Part shown: piece by piece, positions 8,138-15,872 of the stretch
Layout of the letters: each line of letters begins with the position of its first letter
Numbering within the stretch: the first letter of the stretch is position 1
DNA from: Idiomarina tyrosinivorans
GTDB lineage: Bacteria; Pseudomonadota; Gammaproteobacteria; Enterobacterales; Alteromonadaceae
DNA: 64,000 bases
Reading direction: 5' to 3'
Assembly: GCF_003987475.1 (NCBI RefSeq)
Contig: NZ_PIQH01000001.1
Location: 124,001 to 188,000, forward strand
Notes under the pieces: generated by a model
Told to the model about the DNA's origin: nothing
What the model saw: the letters and a program-made list of their open reading frames with translations, nothing else
Databases searched by the model: none
Position numbers and translations under genes: made by a program

Positions 8138-8578
8138 ATGAGACGTTTGAAAGGCTACTCCAACATTTTCTATTCCATGCTACTGGCAGTGATTATGATT
8201 TCGGTGGTAAGCGGCTGTTTAATGATTCCTACCTTGCTCGAATTCAAGTTACAAATGGCGGTAGATTGGCGATTATCTGGAAGCCAGCGATTATGGACTG
8301 TTAGCTTTCATGTTTTAGCGTCCATTATTTCACTGATATTGATGGGCGCATTGTGGCAAGTTCATATGAAGTTGGGCTGGCGTAAGCAACAGCATCGCGG
8401 GAGTGGAACCTTCTGCGCAATAAGTTTGGTTGTTATGGCAGTGACTGGCGTTGGGCTTTATTATTTAAGTCAGTTAGATATGCAACTCTGGACTGCCCTA
8501 GCCCATACCGCTTTGGGGCTTGCTTTTACTCTGGCCTTTCTGCTGCATCTGCTATTTAGTATTCGCAGTCGCCGCTAA
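8138..8578 (+). CDS. Four-helix membrane protein, DUF4405/cytochrome b-like
   Basis: This 146-residue protein has four hydrophobic segments (about residues 12-32, 53-75, 88-110 and 118-140). Histidines occur at the membrane boundaries (FHVLASIIS, VHMKLG, AHTALG, LHLLF). The arrangement resembles small DUF4405-type or di-haem cytochrome b-like proteins, but I cannot prove haem binding. It follows the truncated YkvA gene with a short spacer. The stop codon TAA at 8576-8578 abuts the left 26-bp repeat of the island and overlaps the probable ancestral stop of the convergent MFS gene. Confidence 0.55.
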   Translation: MRRLKGYSNIFYSMLLAVIMISVVSGCLMIPTLLEFKLQMAVDWRLSGSQRLWTVSFHVLASIISLILMGALWQVHMKLGWRKQQHRGSGTFCAISLVVMAVTGVGLYYLSQLDMQLWTALAHTALGLAFTLAFLLHLLFSIRSRR

Positions 8579-8584
8579 TTGTGA

Positions 8585-8734
8585 CCTTTAAGCCCGGAAC
8601 GTGCGCTCAACGACACTTGGAAAAGCGTAAAAGAAGTGTTTGACAGCGCTGATAAAAGGAAGGCATGGAAAGCCTTCGAAGAAGCAAAAAACTATATGAA
8701 TGAGCAATCGCTATTTGAACTTAAGCAAAAATAG
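8585..8734 (+). pseudogene. C-terminal fragment of an unrecognised protein
   Basis: An open frame from 8585, immediately after a TGA, to TAG 8732-8734 encodes 49 residues with coding-like composition (NDTWKSVKEVFDSADKRKAW and more, ending ELKQK). It has no start codon near the left end, and its first eight codons are the 26-bp repeat. This fits a gene cut by the island boundary. A family could not be assigned. The APC permease gene starts 12 bases further on. Confidence 0.4.
8586..8611 (+). repeat. 26-bp direct repeat, left copy (island boundary)
   Basis: These 26 bases (beginning CTTTAAGCCCGG and ending GCGCTCAAC) are identical to 15913-15938. In the right copy they encode part of the MFS transporter C-terminus on the minus strand. 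Read in that same frame, the left copy continues leftwards as LKGHN and a TAG stop at 8575-8577. It therefore looks like the original end of the MFS gene, displaced 7.3 kb by an insertion. Confidence 0.85.
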
Positions 8735-8745
8735 GAGTTACTGAC

Positions 8746-9912
8746 GTGTCGAACAAGTTAGTAAGGGAAACAGGTTTATTTGGCGCACTTGTCATCGGGC
8801 TGGGTTCAATCATTGGTACAGGTGCCTATGTAAGCGTGGGACTGAGTGCTGAAATTGCTGGCTCAGGTATAGTGTTCGCAATCTTAATAGCCGCGGCGAC
8901 GGCATTAATGAACGGTCTATCATCGGCACAGCTTGCCGCTGCTCACCCCGTCAGCGGTGGAACGTACGAATACGGCTACCAGTTCTTGAATCCGTTAAGT
9001 GGCCGTATTGCCGGCATACTTTTTGTCGTAGCTAAAAGCGCATCTGCAGCGACCGCAGCGCTCGCGGTTGCCTGGTATATCAGTCTAAGTATCAGCGTGC
9101 CCTTCTGGGTCGTTAACTTTATCGCTGTCGGTCTTTTGCTCATGTTCACGGTCCTTGTGTTAGCTGGTGTACGTCGGACGAACTGGCTCAATTCATTATT
9201 GGTCTTAGTAAGCTTGCTGGGTTTAGTAACATTTATTGCTGCGGGCTTTAGCGAGCGTGACGCACAAGAAATAGTCGTGAGCGTATCGTCACCACTATCA
9301 CTATTTCATGCGGCTGCTTTGATGTTTGTTGCTTTCACAGGGTACGGGCGAATTGCGACCATGGGTGAGGAAATCAGAGCGCCTCGTCAAAATATCCCCA
9401 AGGCCGTGATTATTACGCTTGCCTTTATTAGTGCGATTTATATTTCGGTTGGCCTGACGATCTTGCATATGGGGGGGATCTCATCTTTTGAACAAAGTAA
9501 CTTCAATATCGCGCACCTAATCGCTGACCCAAATTGGCGCTGGGTCGTGATTATTGGAGGCTTGGTCGCAATGAGCAGCGTTGTTTTAAATCTAATACTA
9601 GGCGTATCACGGGTTATTCTTGCCATGGCTCGTCGAGGCGACTTACCTAATCGGATAGCGGTGTTGAGTACTGACAATAAGTCTGCACCAGCTGCTACAT
9701 GGTTAACGTTCGCTGTAATGTCATTGATTGCGACGCTCGGTGGTGTCAAAACCGCTTGGACATTGAGTGCGTTCACGGTATTGATATATTACGGAATAAC
9801 CAATATCGCGGCATTGAAAGTCCCTCCAGCACAGCGGTTCATACCTAAGTGGGTCTCTATTCTTGGGATCTTGGGTTGCTTCGGACTCGTGCTTTTAGCC
9901 GCCATCGCTTGA
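8746..9912 (+). CDS. APC superfamily amino acid/amine permease
   Basis: This 388-residue integral membrane protein has about 11-12 hydrophobic helices. Helix 1 contains GLGSIIGTGAYVSVG, the conserved substrate-binding break of APC transporters, and helix 6 contains FVAFTGYGRIATMGEEI, also typical of the family. It probably moves an amino acid or amine across the inner membrane; the substrate cannot be told from sequence. The start is GTG 8746 with AGGAG 8-9 bases upstream. The protein is somewhat short for the family (often 420-450), the end being a hydrophobic LVLLAAIA. It lies at the left edge of the island, with a transposase remnant just downstream on the other strand. Confidence 0.82.
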   Translation: MSNKLVRETGLFGALVIGLGSIIGTGAYVSVGLSAEIAGSGIVFAILIAAATALMNGLSSAQLAAAHPVSGGTYEYGYQFLNPLSGRIAGILFVVAKSASAATAALAVAWYISLSISVPFWVVNFIAVGLLLMFTVLVLAGVRRTNWLNSLLVLVSLLGLVTFIAAGFSERDAQEIVVSVSSPLSLFHAAALMFVAFTGYGRIATMGEEIRAPRQNIPKAVIITLAFISAIYISVGLTILHMGGISSFEQSNFNIAHLIADPNWRWVVIIGGLVAMSSVVLNLILGVSRVILAMARRGDLPNRIAVLSTDNKSAPAATWLTFAVMSLIATLGGVKTAWTLSAFTVLIYYGITNIAALKVPPAQRFIPKWVSILGILGCFGLVLLAAIA

Positions 9913-9921
9913 CTGGAGCTT

Positions 9922-10164
9922 TTATAGCCGACCGACGGGCTCTTTGCGGTCGGCACTTGCAAACTTAATATCTTCACTCCCTGAGTTCTCTCTGGGTTTA
10001 GATAAAGCTGTGATGTGATAATCGGGTCGCAACGTTTGCCGATCCATATCGAGTATATAGTCACCAAAACGATTAATGTGTGCGGTTCGGTAAGGCGATA
10101 GCCTGGCAATAATGTCGGCAAATTGACCTTTCCTTTGAACTAACACAATCTTATCGATGAAATT
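9922..10164 (-). pseudogene. Tn3-family transposase, C-terminal remnant
   Basis: On the minus strand the frame is open from 10164 (after a TGA) to a TAA at 9922-9924. It contains DIIARLSPYRTAHINRFGDY followed by ILDMDRQTLRPDY. The 'LSPYxTxHINRFGDYxLDxxR' block is, from memory, characteristic of the end of Tn3-family TnpA proteins, which are normally near 1000 residues. Everything upstream is missing. The possible internal start GTG 10146 is not evidence of function. I did not find convincing 38-bp terminal inverted repeats. The remnant shows that a Tn3-type transposon once visited the island. Confidence 0.55.
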
Positions 10165-10238
10165 TCAATTATATGACAGATCCAAACTCATCGGTCTTGT
10201 GGATTTTTTTCGTGGGGAGCCGTCACCAACCCCTCAAA

Positions 10239-11699
10239 TCACGGGTTTCCTTGCACAGCTATCCAAAATGGGAAACGACCATTTATTGGCTGCTCTCGCA
10301 CTACGGTTAAGGTTGTGCTGTCGATAATCGCGATCTTGTTTTCGCCAGTTACTGATACAAAAATAAATCGACCATCAGCGCTTGCTCTCACACCATGTGG
10401 TCCCGCGCCAACGTCTATCGTATGAACCAGTTTAAGTTTGTCTGTATCAATTATCGATATAGTAGAATCTGAAATTGCCCCAGTGACTACTAAGTGGCTA
10501 TTTGGAATTACGTCAATCCCTCCATGTCCTGTACCGACTTTGAATACTTTAAGCACTTTCTCTGATGCGATATCTAATACACCAACCTTTCCTGTAAAAT
10601 CTCTAAGCCACAACCTTTTATCATCTCGGCTTATGTCAATGTTATGCGGTGTTTTTATACCAGGTGTCGATATCTCATTTTCTTTTATTAAGCTTTGCAT
10701 ATTAATGACGGCAATAGCACCGGCTCCCTGCAGAGTAACGAATGCTTTGCTCCCATCAGCGTTGAAAACTGTGTTGTGAGGCTCCTTGCCAACCTTTATC
10801 TTTTTTATGACCTTCATTTTTTCCATATCAATCACTGTCACAGAATGCTGTTTAGGAACAACCGCAAATCCTAGTTTTCCATTTGGTGAAATTTTAACAC
10901 CTTGTGCTATGTCTCCTGCTGCCAGATTTGCCAAGATCTTACCAGAATCAGTATCAATTATATAAACTTGACCTGTTTTAAAACCCGAGACTAATAAACG
11001 ACTTCCGTCAGGCGTGATAGCATCATAATGTGCGCCTTTCACCCCCTCCCATACTTGTAGTGATGGGAGTTTTTCTATTTGGCTACTGTTTTGAGCTGCT
11101 ACGTAGATGGGGGATGGCAGCGTTTCATCTAACGTTAGTGCATAGGAGTTATCAGGAACTTTATTAGCGGAGATCGATGGTTTCTGGCCTATCATGCTTA
11201 ATCGTAGCTTGTAAACATCAGTTCCTGATATGTCTTCGTTTGCGATTGCGTTGATTTCATTAGCAGTATACGGCAAGAACGGTTTTTGAAGTTGATTATC
11301 ATTTCCAAACGACGTGACAATAAAATTTAACACATCGGCAATTTGTTGATCGCTTAAGGCTCCTTTCCAAGCCGGCATGTTACCACTGTAGTCTATGCCA
11401 TTTACCTCAATCGAGCCAGTCAATCCATAATTGACAACTTTTACTAAATATTGTCTTCCTGTGATACCTGTTTCTAAATTAAACATTTCGACAGCATGAC
11501 CCTTTTGGGGAGGAAATGAACCCGGAACACCTGATCCATCCATTTGATGACAGGCTGCGCAATAACTTTTATAAACTTGCGCTCCGTCGTCGAAATTTTG
11601 ACTATTATCTTGCTCAGCATGCGTTACATTTGCCTGCAAACCCAACAGAATGGCAATGGCTAACGGCTTCAAAAAAATAGTCGGTTTTTGGTAGCACAT
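10239..11699 (-). CDS. Periplasmic cytochrome c / YVTN beta-propeller fusion protein
   Basis: This is a 486-residue protein. A signal peptide ends after VTHA (about residue 28). A class I cytochrome c domain follows, with CAACH at residues 47-51 and a probable Met ligand in GNMPAWKG. From about residue 180 the rest is a seven-bladed YVTN-type propeller with repeated 'DTDSGKI', 'PHNTVFNADGSKAFV', 'GPHGVRASADGRFIFV' units. The architecture recalls cytochrome cd1/NirN-like proteins, but d1-haem binding is not shown. I chose ATG 11699 because AAGGAAT lies upstream and the signal peptide begins there; the frame extends further without a good start. It is A+T-rich compared with neighbours. Its promoter region was altered by the adjacent IS256 element. 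Confidence 0.75.
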   Translation of the reverse strand: MCYQKPTIFLKPLAIAILLGLQANVTHAEQDNSQNFDDGAQVYKSYCAACHQMDGSGVPGSFPPQKGHAVEMFNLETGITGRQYLVKVVNYGLTGSIEVNGIDYSGNMPAWKGALSDQQIADVLNFIVTSFGNDNQLQKPFLPYTANEINAIANEDISGTDVYKLRLSMIGQKPSISANKVPDNSYALTLDETLPSPIYVAAQNSSQIEKLPSLQVWEGVKGAHYDAITPDGSRLLVSGFKTGQVYIIDTDSGKILANLAAGDIAQGVKISPNGKLGFAVVPKQHSVTVIDMEKMKVIKKIKVGKEPHNTVFNADGSKAFVTLQGAGAIAVINMQSLIKENEISTPGIKTPHNIDISRDDKRLWLRDFTGKVGVLDIASEKVLKVFKVGTGHGGIDVIPNSHLVVTGAISDSTISIIDTDKLKLVHTIDVGAGPHGVRASADGRFIFVSVTGENKIAIIDSTTLTVVREQPINGRFPFWIAVQGNP

Positions 11700-11747
11700 T
11701 TTTTTATTCCTTAATGATGCAAACGTGGTTACTACTTGGAAGAATGA

Positions 11748-11846
11748 TATAGTCGAGAGGACGCCATTAAAAAGGATTCTCAGCTGAGTACTGCCTCTCA
11801 AGAAGCATATGCCACACTAAAGGATAAAGCAACAATTCGTCTGTAA
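11748..11846 (+). other. Short coding-like fragment cut by the IS256 left end
   Basis: The plus-strand frame after a TGA at 11745-11747 encodes 32 residues (REDAIKKDSQLSTASQ and more). Its composition looks like a real protein. The frame ends at a TAA contributed by the left terminal sequence of the insertion element. It is probably the leftover of a gene interrupted or deleted next to the insertion. I do not recognise the family, and a chance frame cannot be excluded. Confidence 0.25.
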
Positions 11847-13126
11847 TTTCCAGTTTACCCATTGATTTCACTTATTCAGCTCCGTCCATGGTCAGGTACT
11901 TTTTGCCGGAGCTCCATTCGTCCGATATTTCCATAATCACGGCGGTCACCAATCGTAGGCAAGACGCCTCATTCGGAAACAATGTTGCCACACGTGTTCG
12001 CCGCTTTATTTCTTTGTTTACGCGTTCAAGCGCATTGGTCGTTCTTAAACGACGCCGATGACCCGCTGGCAGTGCTAATATTGCCAAGCCTTCAGGAAGC
12101 GCTGTTTCTGCCCATGCTGCGAGTTTCGGTGCGCTTTGCTCATATTTCTTGCACAGCAGCTCGATGTGACGTTTTGCTTCCTCTGGTGTCTTGGCATCAA
12201 ACACACTACGAATGTCGTCGGCCACTTGCGTCTTCATGGCTTGCTTCGGTACATAGCTCTGTGCGTTTTGCTGCAGGTGGAACTGGCAACGCTGCCAAGG
12301 CACACTTGGAAAAACGCTCTTGCGGGCAGCTTTGAGCCCCTCATGAGCGTCGCTTACAAACAGTTTCATACCGTGCAAGCCTCTGTCTTTCAAGCTCAGA
12401 AGGAAATCACGCCAATGTACTTCTTGCTCTGAGAGCGATACTGAGCACCCTAGAAGCTCTCGATGCCCCGACTCATTCACGCCCATCGCAACGAGTACTG
12501 CGCAATCGATAACTGAGCCACCATGACGGACTTTTTCATAGCGGGCATCAAGCACCACATAAGGAAAGCTTCCAAGGGGTCGTTCGCGCCATTGCTGTAA
12601 GTGAACATCAAGCTCATGGGCTGCACGGCTCACTTGTGTGGAGCTGATTTCAAAACCGCAAAGCTCTTCAGTGACACGTGCAACTTTACGCGTTGAAACG
12701 CCCTGTACGTACATCTCAGCGAGCGCTAATTTAAGTGCCTTCTCTGAGCGTAGCCCGCGCTCTAAACTGCTTGGGTAAAAGTCTGTATCGCGCGTTTGAG
12801 GAATGTTTAAATCAAGCTTCCCAAAACGACTCTGAAGTGCTTTCTTCTTGTAGCCATTAGCATACCCTTGGCGCTCTTCAGAGCGCTCCCAAGGGCCGGC
12901 GCCGAGATGTCGCTCACGCTCCAGGCGCATGGCTTCATTCAACAAAATACTAATGGCTTCAGCAGTTCCATCTAAGCCTTGTTCAATCAATAATTCCAAA
13001 ACATCGCCAATCGATCTATCCTGTATATCGCAGGTCATTGTGGTTCCTCTTTCAATTTACTTTGGTCGGTAAATCAAAAGGATAAACTTTGACCTGCGCC
13101 TTTTCCAGCTCAGGCGAAATTACAGA
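11840..13126. mobile_element. IS256-family insertion sequence
   Basis: The element is about 1.29 kb. It carries one full-length transposase gene and ends in the 11-bp inverted repeat TCTGTAATTTC (11840-11850) and its complement GAAATTACAGA (13116-13126). Similarity between the ends is weak further inward. Size and gene fit the IS256 family, which usually makes 8-9 bp target duplications. Here the 9 bases outside the right end (AAGAATGAT, 13127-13135) do not recur at the left end but at 11740-11748, 91 bases outside it. Confidence 0.8.
11872..13038 (-). CDS. IS256-family transposase
   Basis: This is a 388-residue transposase of the Mutator-like IS256 family. The DDE triad is visible: Asp in YVVLDARYEKVR, Asp in KLFVSDAHEGLKAA and Glu in TTNALERVNKEIKRR, with the family C/H motif around WQRCQFHLQQNA. 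Length is normal and there is no frameshift, so it could be active. It starts at ATG 13038 with GAGGAACC just upstream and reads towards the cytochrome/propeller gene. It lies inside the element bounded by the 11-bp inverted repeats. Confidence 0.93.
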   Translation of the reverse strand: MTCDIQDRSIGDVLELLIEQGLDGTAEAISILLNEAMRLERERHLGAGPWERSEERQGYANGYKKKALQSRFGKLDLNIPQTRDTDFYPSSLERGLRSEKALKLALAEMYVQGVSTRKVARVTEELCGFEISSTQVSRAAHELDVHLQQWRERPLGSFPYVVLDARYEKVRHGGSVIDCAVLVAMGVNESGHRELLGCSVSLSEQEVHWRDFLLSLKDRGLHGMKLFVSDAHEGLKAARKSVFPSVPWQRCQFHLQQNAQSYVPKQAMKTQVADDIRSVFDAKTPEEAKRHIELLCKKYEQSAPKLAAWAETALPEGLAILALPAGHRRRLRTTNALERVNKEIKRRTRVATLFPNEASCLRLVTAVIMEISDEWSSGKKYLTMDGAE

Positions 13127-13214
13127 AAGAATGATGCACTAACCACTAAAGCGCCCCACTTCCATAATTCAGTTATCCAGAATGCTGATAACTAAATTTA
13201 TTATAATTACCAGA

Positions 13215-14072
13215 CTAAACTATGTCGTCGATCCACGCCAACTCGGAGTGCCGCTCCTTATGCTTCACAATAAACAAGGGCCGATAAAAATCGTTATTTA
13301 TCGGTATCTCCTTTACCATAGCTGCTTCCAGTAGAAGAGGTGTCGTGATCCGAGGAACATAAGCGATACCGACACCTGATGCCACAGAATGAATGATGCT
13401 TTCGTTGGTATTAAATTGTGTAACATCTTTTGGTTCGATGACTAATTCAGCCCATAGTTGTTCGGTATATTTTCGCGTTGCAGAGCCTCGTTCCCGGATC
13501 AACCAAGGCGCAGTTTGTAGTGACCCAAACTCGTTGTCTGGTGGCGCGATAAGCACGAGACTATCCTTTTTAAAGCATCGGCTCTTCAATGCACTATGGT
13601 GATTTGGGCCTTCCACTAGGGCAATATCGTCACGAAATGTTTGTACACGGTCTAAAGCTTCATCAGTGTTACCGATAAAGACGTTGATTTGGCAGCGTGG
13701 ATAGCGCTGTTTGATGTCCCGAATATAACGGGGCAGCCAATAATTTCCAACAGTCTGACTCGCGCCAATGTTCAGCACTGTCGGCTCAGATTGCTGTCGC
13801 TGCTTAAAATACATTTGAGTGCTTTTTTCAAGCGCTAAGATATCTTGCGCTCTTTTCTTCAACCAGATTCCTTCTGATGTTAACAAGATAGTTTTGTCTG
13901 TACTCTTTCTGCCAGGCGCTCGTTGAAGTAGACGGGTATTCAGTTGTTGTTCTAACCCCTTTAGACTTAACGAGACGGCTGCAGCCGTCATATTCAATTG
14001 CTCACTGGCTGATGCCAGACTATTAGACTCTGCTACCACCGAGAAAATGTATAGTTGCCTCAAATTAATCAT
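13215..14072 (-). CDS. LysR-family transcriptional regulator
   Basis: This is a 285-residue regulator. The N-terminal winged helix-turn-helix is clear (residues 1-60: LRQLYIFSVVAESNSLASAS, then LKGLEQQLNTRLLQR). The effector domain from about residue 90 begins with VLNIGASQTVGNYWLP, as in the CysB/CbbR-like branch. It is divergent from the YeiH-type transporter gene with a 95-base A+T-rich intergenic region, the standard arrangement for LysR control of a neighbour. In E. coli YeiE and YeiH are similarly paired. The inducer is not known. The protein is slightly shorter than the usual 300 residues. Confidence 0.88.
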   Translation of the reverse strand: MINLRQLYIFSVVAESNSLASASEQLNMTAAAVSLSLKGLEQQLNTRLLQRAPGRKSTDKTILLTSEGIWLKKRAQDILALEKSTQMYFKQRQQSEPTVLNIGASQTVGNYWLPRYIRDIKQRYPRCQINVFIGNTDEALDRVQTFRDDIALVEGPNHHSALKSRCFKKDSLVLIAPPDNEFGSLQTAPWLIRERGSATRKYTEQLWAELVIEPKDVTQFNTNESIIHSVASGVGIAYVPRITTPLLLEAAMVKEIPINNDFYRPLFIVKHKERHSELAWIDDIV

Positions 14073-14167
14073 AAATAATATTTACCTTTATAGATTTATA
14101 ATTTGTTTTATTCAATATTAATTTAAATATACTCACATTACGAATTGAAAATAATGATGAGGATCGC

Positions 14168-15163
14168 ATGAAAAATATAATTCCCGGGCTACTCGCATCA
14201 ATGGGCATAGCGGCCACTGTATTGTGGGGAAAGCATCAAGTTTTCTTTTTAGAAACGATATCTCCGCTTCTAATAAGTATTGCGTTAGGGATAGTGATAA
14301 GCCACGCTTTACCCAACGTTTGGAAATCTCGGTTAACGTCTGGATTGAACGTAGCAAAAGGTACTGTCTTGCGAACCGCGATCGTCTTATACGGTTTTAA
14401 TATTACGTTTCAAGCGTTTGCAGATATTGGATTATATGGTGTACTCAGTGCAGTCACCATGGTAGCAACGATTCTATGTGTAGGTGTGTGGCTCGGAAAA
14501 CGACTGTTTGGTTTGGATACCGAGCAATCCTTATTGGTTGCCGCTGGGAGTGCTATTTGTGGTGCGGCGGCTGTCGCCGCATTCGAGCCGATCATTAATG
14601 CAAAGCCGCACAAAGTTTTGACCGCCATAAGCACAGTGGTCGTCTTTGGTACACTATCAATGCTTCTGCTTCCAACGTTGTTTGAATTAGTGCCCTTGAC
14701 GCATCACCAGTATGGTCTTTGGGCTGGTATATCCATTCATGAGGTCGCTCAAGTAGTTGTTGCAGGAGATGCAATAAGTGAATCAGCAGCACATATTGCT
14801 GTTTTAGAAAAGATGTTCCGCGTCGTATTACTGGTGCCGGTACTACTTATTGTTGCTATCTGGACAAAGTCTCGTTTTCAAGACTCGAACATATCTGTTG
14901 TTGAGAAACGGATAACAGTTCCTTGGTTCGCGTTTTTATTCATTGGCGTTATTGTGATTAATTCGCTTGAAATATTACCTTCATCATTAATCGATATTTT
15001 ATCAAACGTGGCAACGTATTTGCTATGTGTGGCGATGGCTGCATTAGGTATGCTTACTCACATTAGTGTAATCAAACAAGGAGGTCTTCAAGCGTTTGGT
15101 TTAGCGGCCATATTATTTGTGCTATTGCTTGTTGCAGGATTTGGACTAGCAACATTTGGGTGA
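14168..15163 (+). CDS. YeiH family putative sulfate/anion exporter
   Basis: This 331-residue membrane protein has about 10 hydrophobic helices. Conserved UPF0324/YeiH features include SPLLISIALGIVISHALP near residue 40, GAAAVAAFEPIINAKPHK near residue 140 and GISIHEVAQVVVAGDAISES near residue 190. Family members are annotated as putative sulfate exporters; some are linked to sulfite or taurine catabolism, and evidence is limited. A GATGAGGATCGC ribosome-binding region precedes ATG 14168. It is divergent from the LysR gene and very probably controlled by it. It is A+T-rich, like the rest of the island. Confidence 0.85.
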   Translation: MKNIIPGLLASMGIAATVLWGKHQVFFLETISPLLISIALGIVISHALPNVWKSRLTSGLNVAKGTVLRTAIVLYGFNITFQAFADIGLYGVLSAVTMVATILCVGVWLGKRLFGLDTEQSLLVAAGSAICGAAAVAAFEPIINAKPHKVLTAISTVVVFGTLSMLLLPTLFELVPLTHHQYGLWAGISIHEVAQVVVAGDAISESAAHIAVLEKMFRVVLLVPVLLIVAIWTKSRFQDSNISVVEKRITVPWFAFLFIGVIVINSLEILPSSLIDILSNVATYLLCVAMAALGMLTHISVIKQGGLQAFGLAAILFVLLLVAGFGLATFG

Positions 15164-15321
15164 CATCACATAATGGAAATATGGCGCCTTCTTTACTCAA
15201 TAGCGGTAGCTTGCCACTGGCACAACTAAATAGATTTGTTACTGCTCCAGTTTACTGGTTAACTCGATATTTTGATATAGTATTAAAAGGTATTACCCCT
15301 TATTAATCTGAGAGATCAGGA

Positions 15322-15594
15322 ATGGCGACATCCGTAAAACTGAGTGATGATATGAAAAAACGCGTGCAGAACTTGGCCGATGCTCGTCGTCGCTCAGCGC
15401 ATTGGATCATGCGTCCGGCTATCCAAGATTACGTTGAACGTGAAGAAAAACGTGAAGCGTTTAAGCAAGATGCGCGCCGTGCTTGGGAAGAATACCAACG
15501 TAATGGTGTGCATTTGACATCAGCGGAAGCCGATGAATGGTTAGCAAAGCTTGAATCGGGTGACAATGCTGAGCTGCCAAAGTGTCACAAGTAA
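15322..15594 (+). CDS. CopG/RHH-type antitoxin of a ParDE/RelBE-like pair
   Basis: This 90-residue protein has an N-terminal ribbon-helix-helix (MATSVKLSDDMKKRVQNLAD, then RRRSAHWIMRPAIQDYVERE), which would bind DNA as a dimer and repress the operon. The charged C-terminal half (WEEYQRNGVHLTSAEADEWL) is the part that wraps the toxin in such pairs. ATG 15322 is preceded by ATCAGGA. A repeated GTATTA motif at about 15281-15298 is a possible operator. It overlaps the toxin gene by 13 bases. It remains intact although the toxin frame is broken. Confidence 0.85.
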   Translation: MATSVKLSDDMKKRVQNLADARRRSAHWIMRPAIQDYVEREEKREAFKQDARRAWEEYQRNGVHLTSAEADEWLAKLESGDNAELPKCHK

Positions 15595-15872
15595 TTTGGA
15601 CCCCGTCCGCTTTAGCAGACGTGCAACGTCTGCATGAATTTTTGCGAGAGAAAGATCCGATAGTGGCGCGCGAAGCCGTCAAAAGCATTCGCCAAAACCT
15701 CCTTATTTTGGCTGGTCACCCTGAGATTGGCCGCCCGCTGGATTATATGCCCATTGAATTCAGAGAATGGCTCATTGATTTTGGCTAAAGCGGTTATGTC
15801 GCACTCTACCGTTACGATGGCGTTAAAGCGATCATCCTTGCGGTACGACATCAAAAGGAAGTTGGCTGTTAG
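15582..15872 (+). pseudogene. ParE/RelE-type toxin gene with in-frame stop codon
   Basis: The GTG start lies inside the antitoxin end. The frame gives 68 residues (VIWTPSALADVQRLHEFLRE, then FREWLIDFG), then TAA at 15786-15788. It continues in the same frame with SGYVALYRYDG and ILAVRHQKEVGC to TAG 15870-15872. Together the two parts make a 96-residue toxin of normal ParE length, and the second part contains the family's conserved 'ILAVRHQKE' end. A single base change replacing a residue after FG by TAA explains the break. The missing C-terminal strand is usually needed for toxicity, so the toxin is probably inactive. The last 4 bases overlap the MFS gene end. Confidence 0.85.

Noticed and set aside
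9789-10121. Long minus-strand frame overlapping the end of the APC permease gene
   Set aside because: Its composition is not coding-like and it is antisense to the permease end. The Tn3-like similarity is in a different frame (9922-10164).
10144-10250. Plus-strand frame starting MKFQLYDRSKL near the end of the cytochrome/propeller gene
   Set aside because: It soon runs antisense through the propeller gene and lacks a clear ribosome-binding site; probably chance.
14133-14357. Minus-strand frame opposite the start of the YeiH-type gene
   Set aside because: It is a shadow of a well-supported membrane protein gene, with no ribosome-binding site and no recognisable family.
15582-15788. The 68-residue toxin frame as a complete functional gene
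   Set aside because: The reading frame after the TAA continues with the conserved end of the toxin family, so the short form is better explained as a nonsense mutant.
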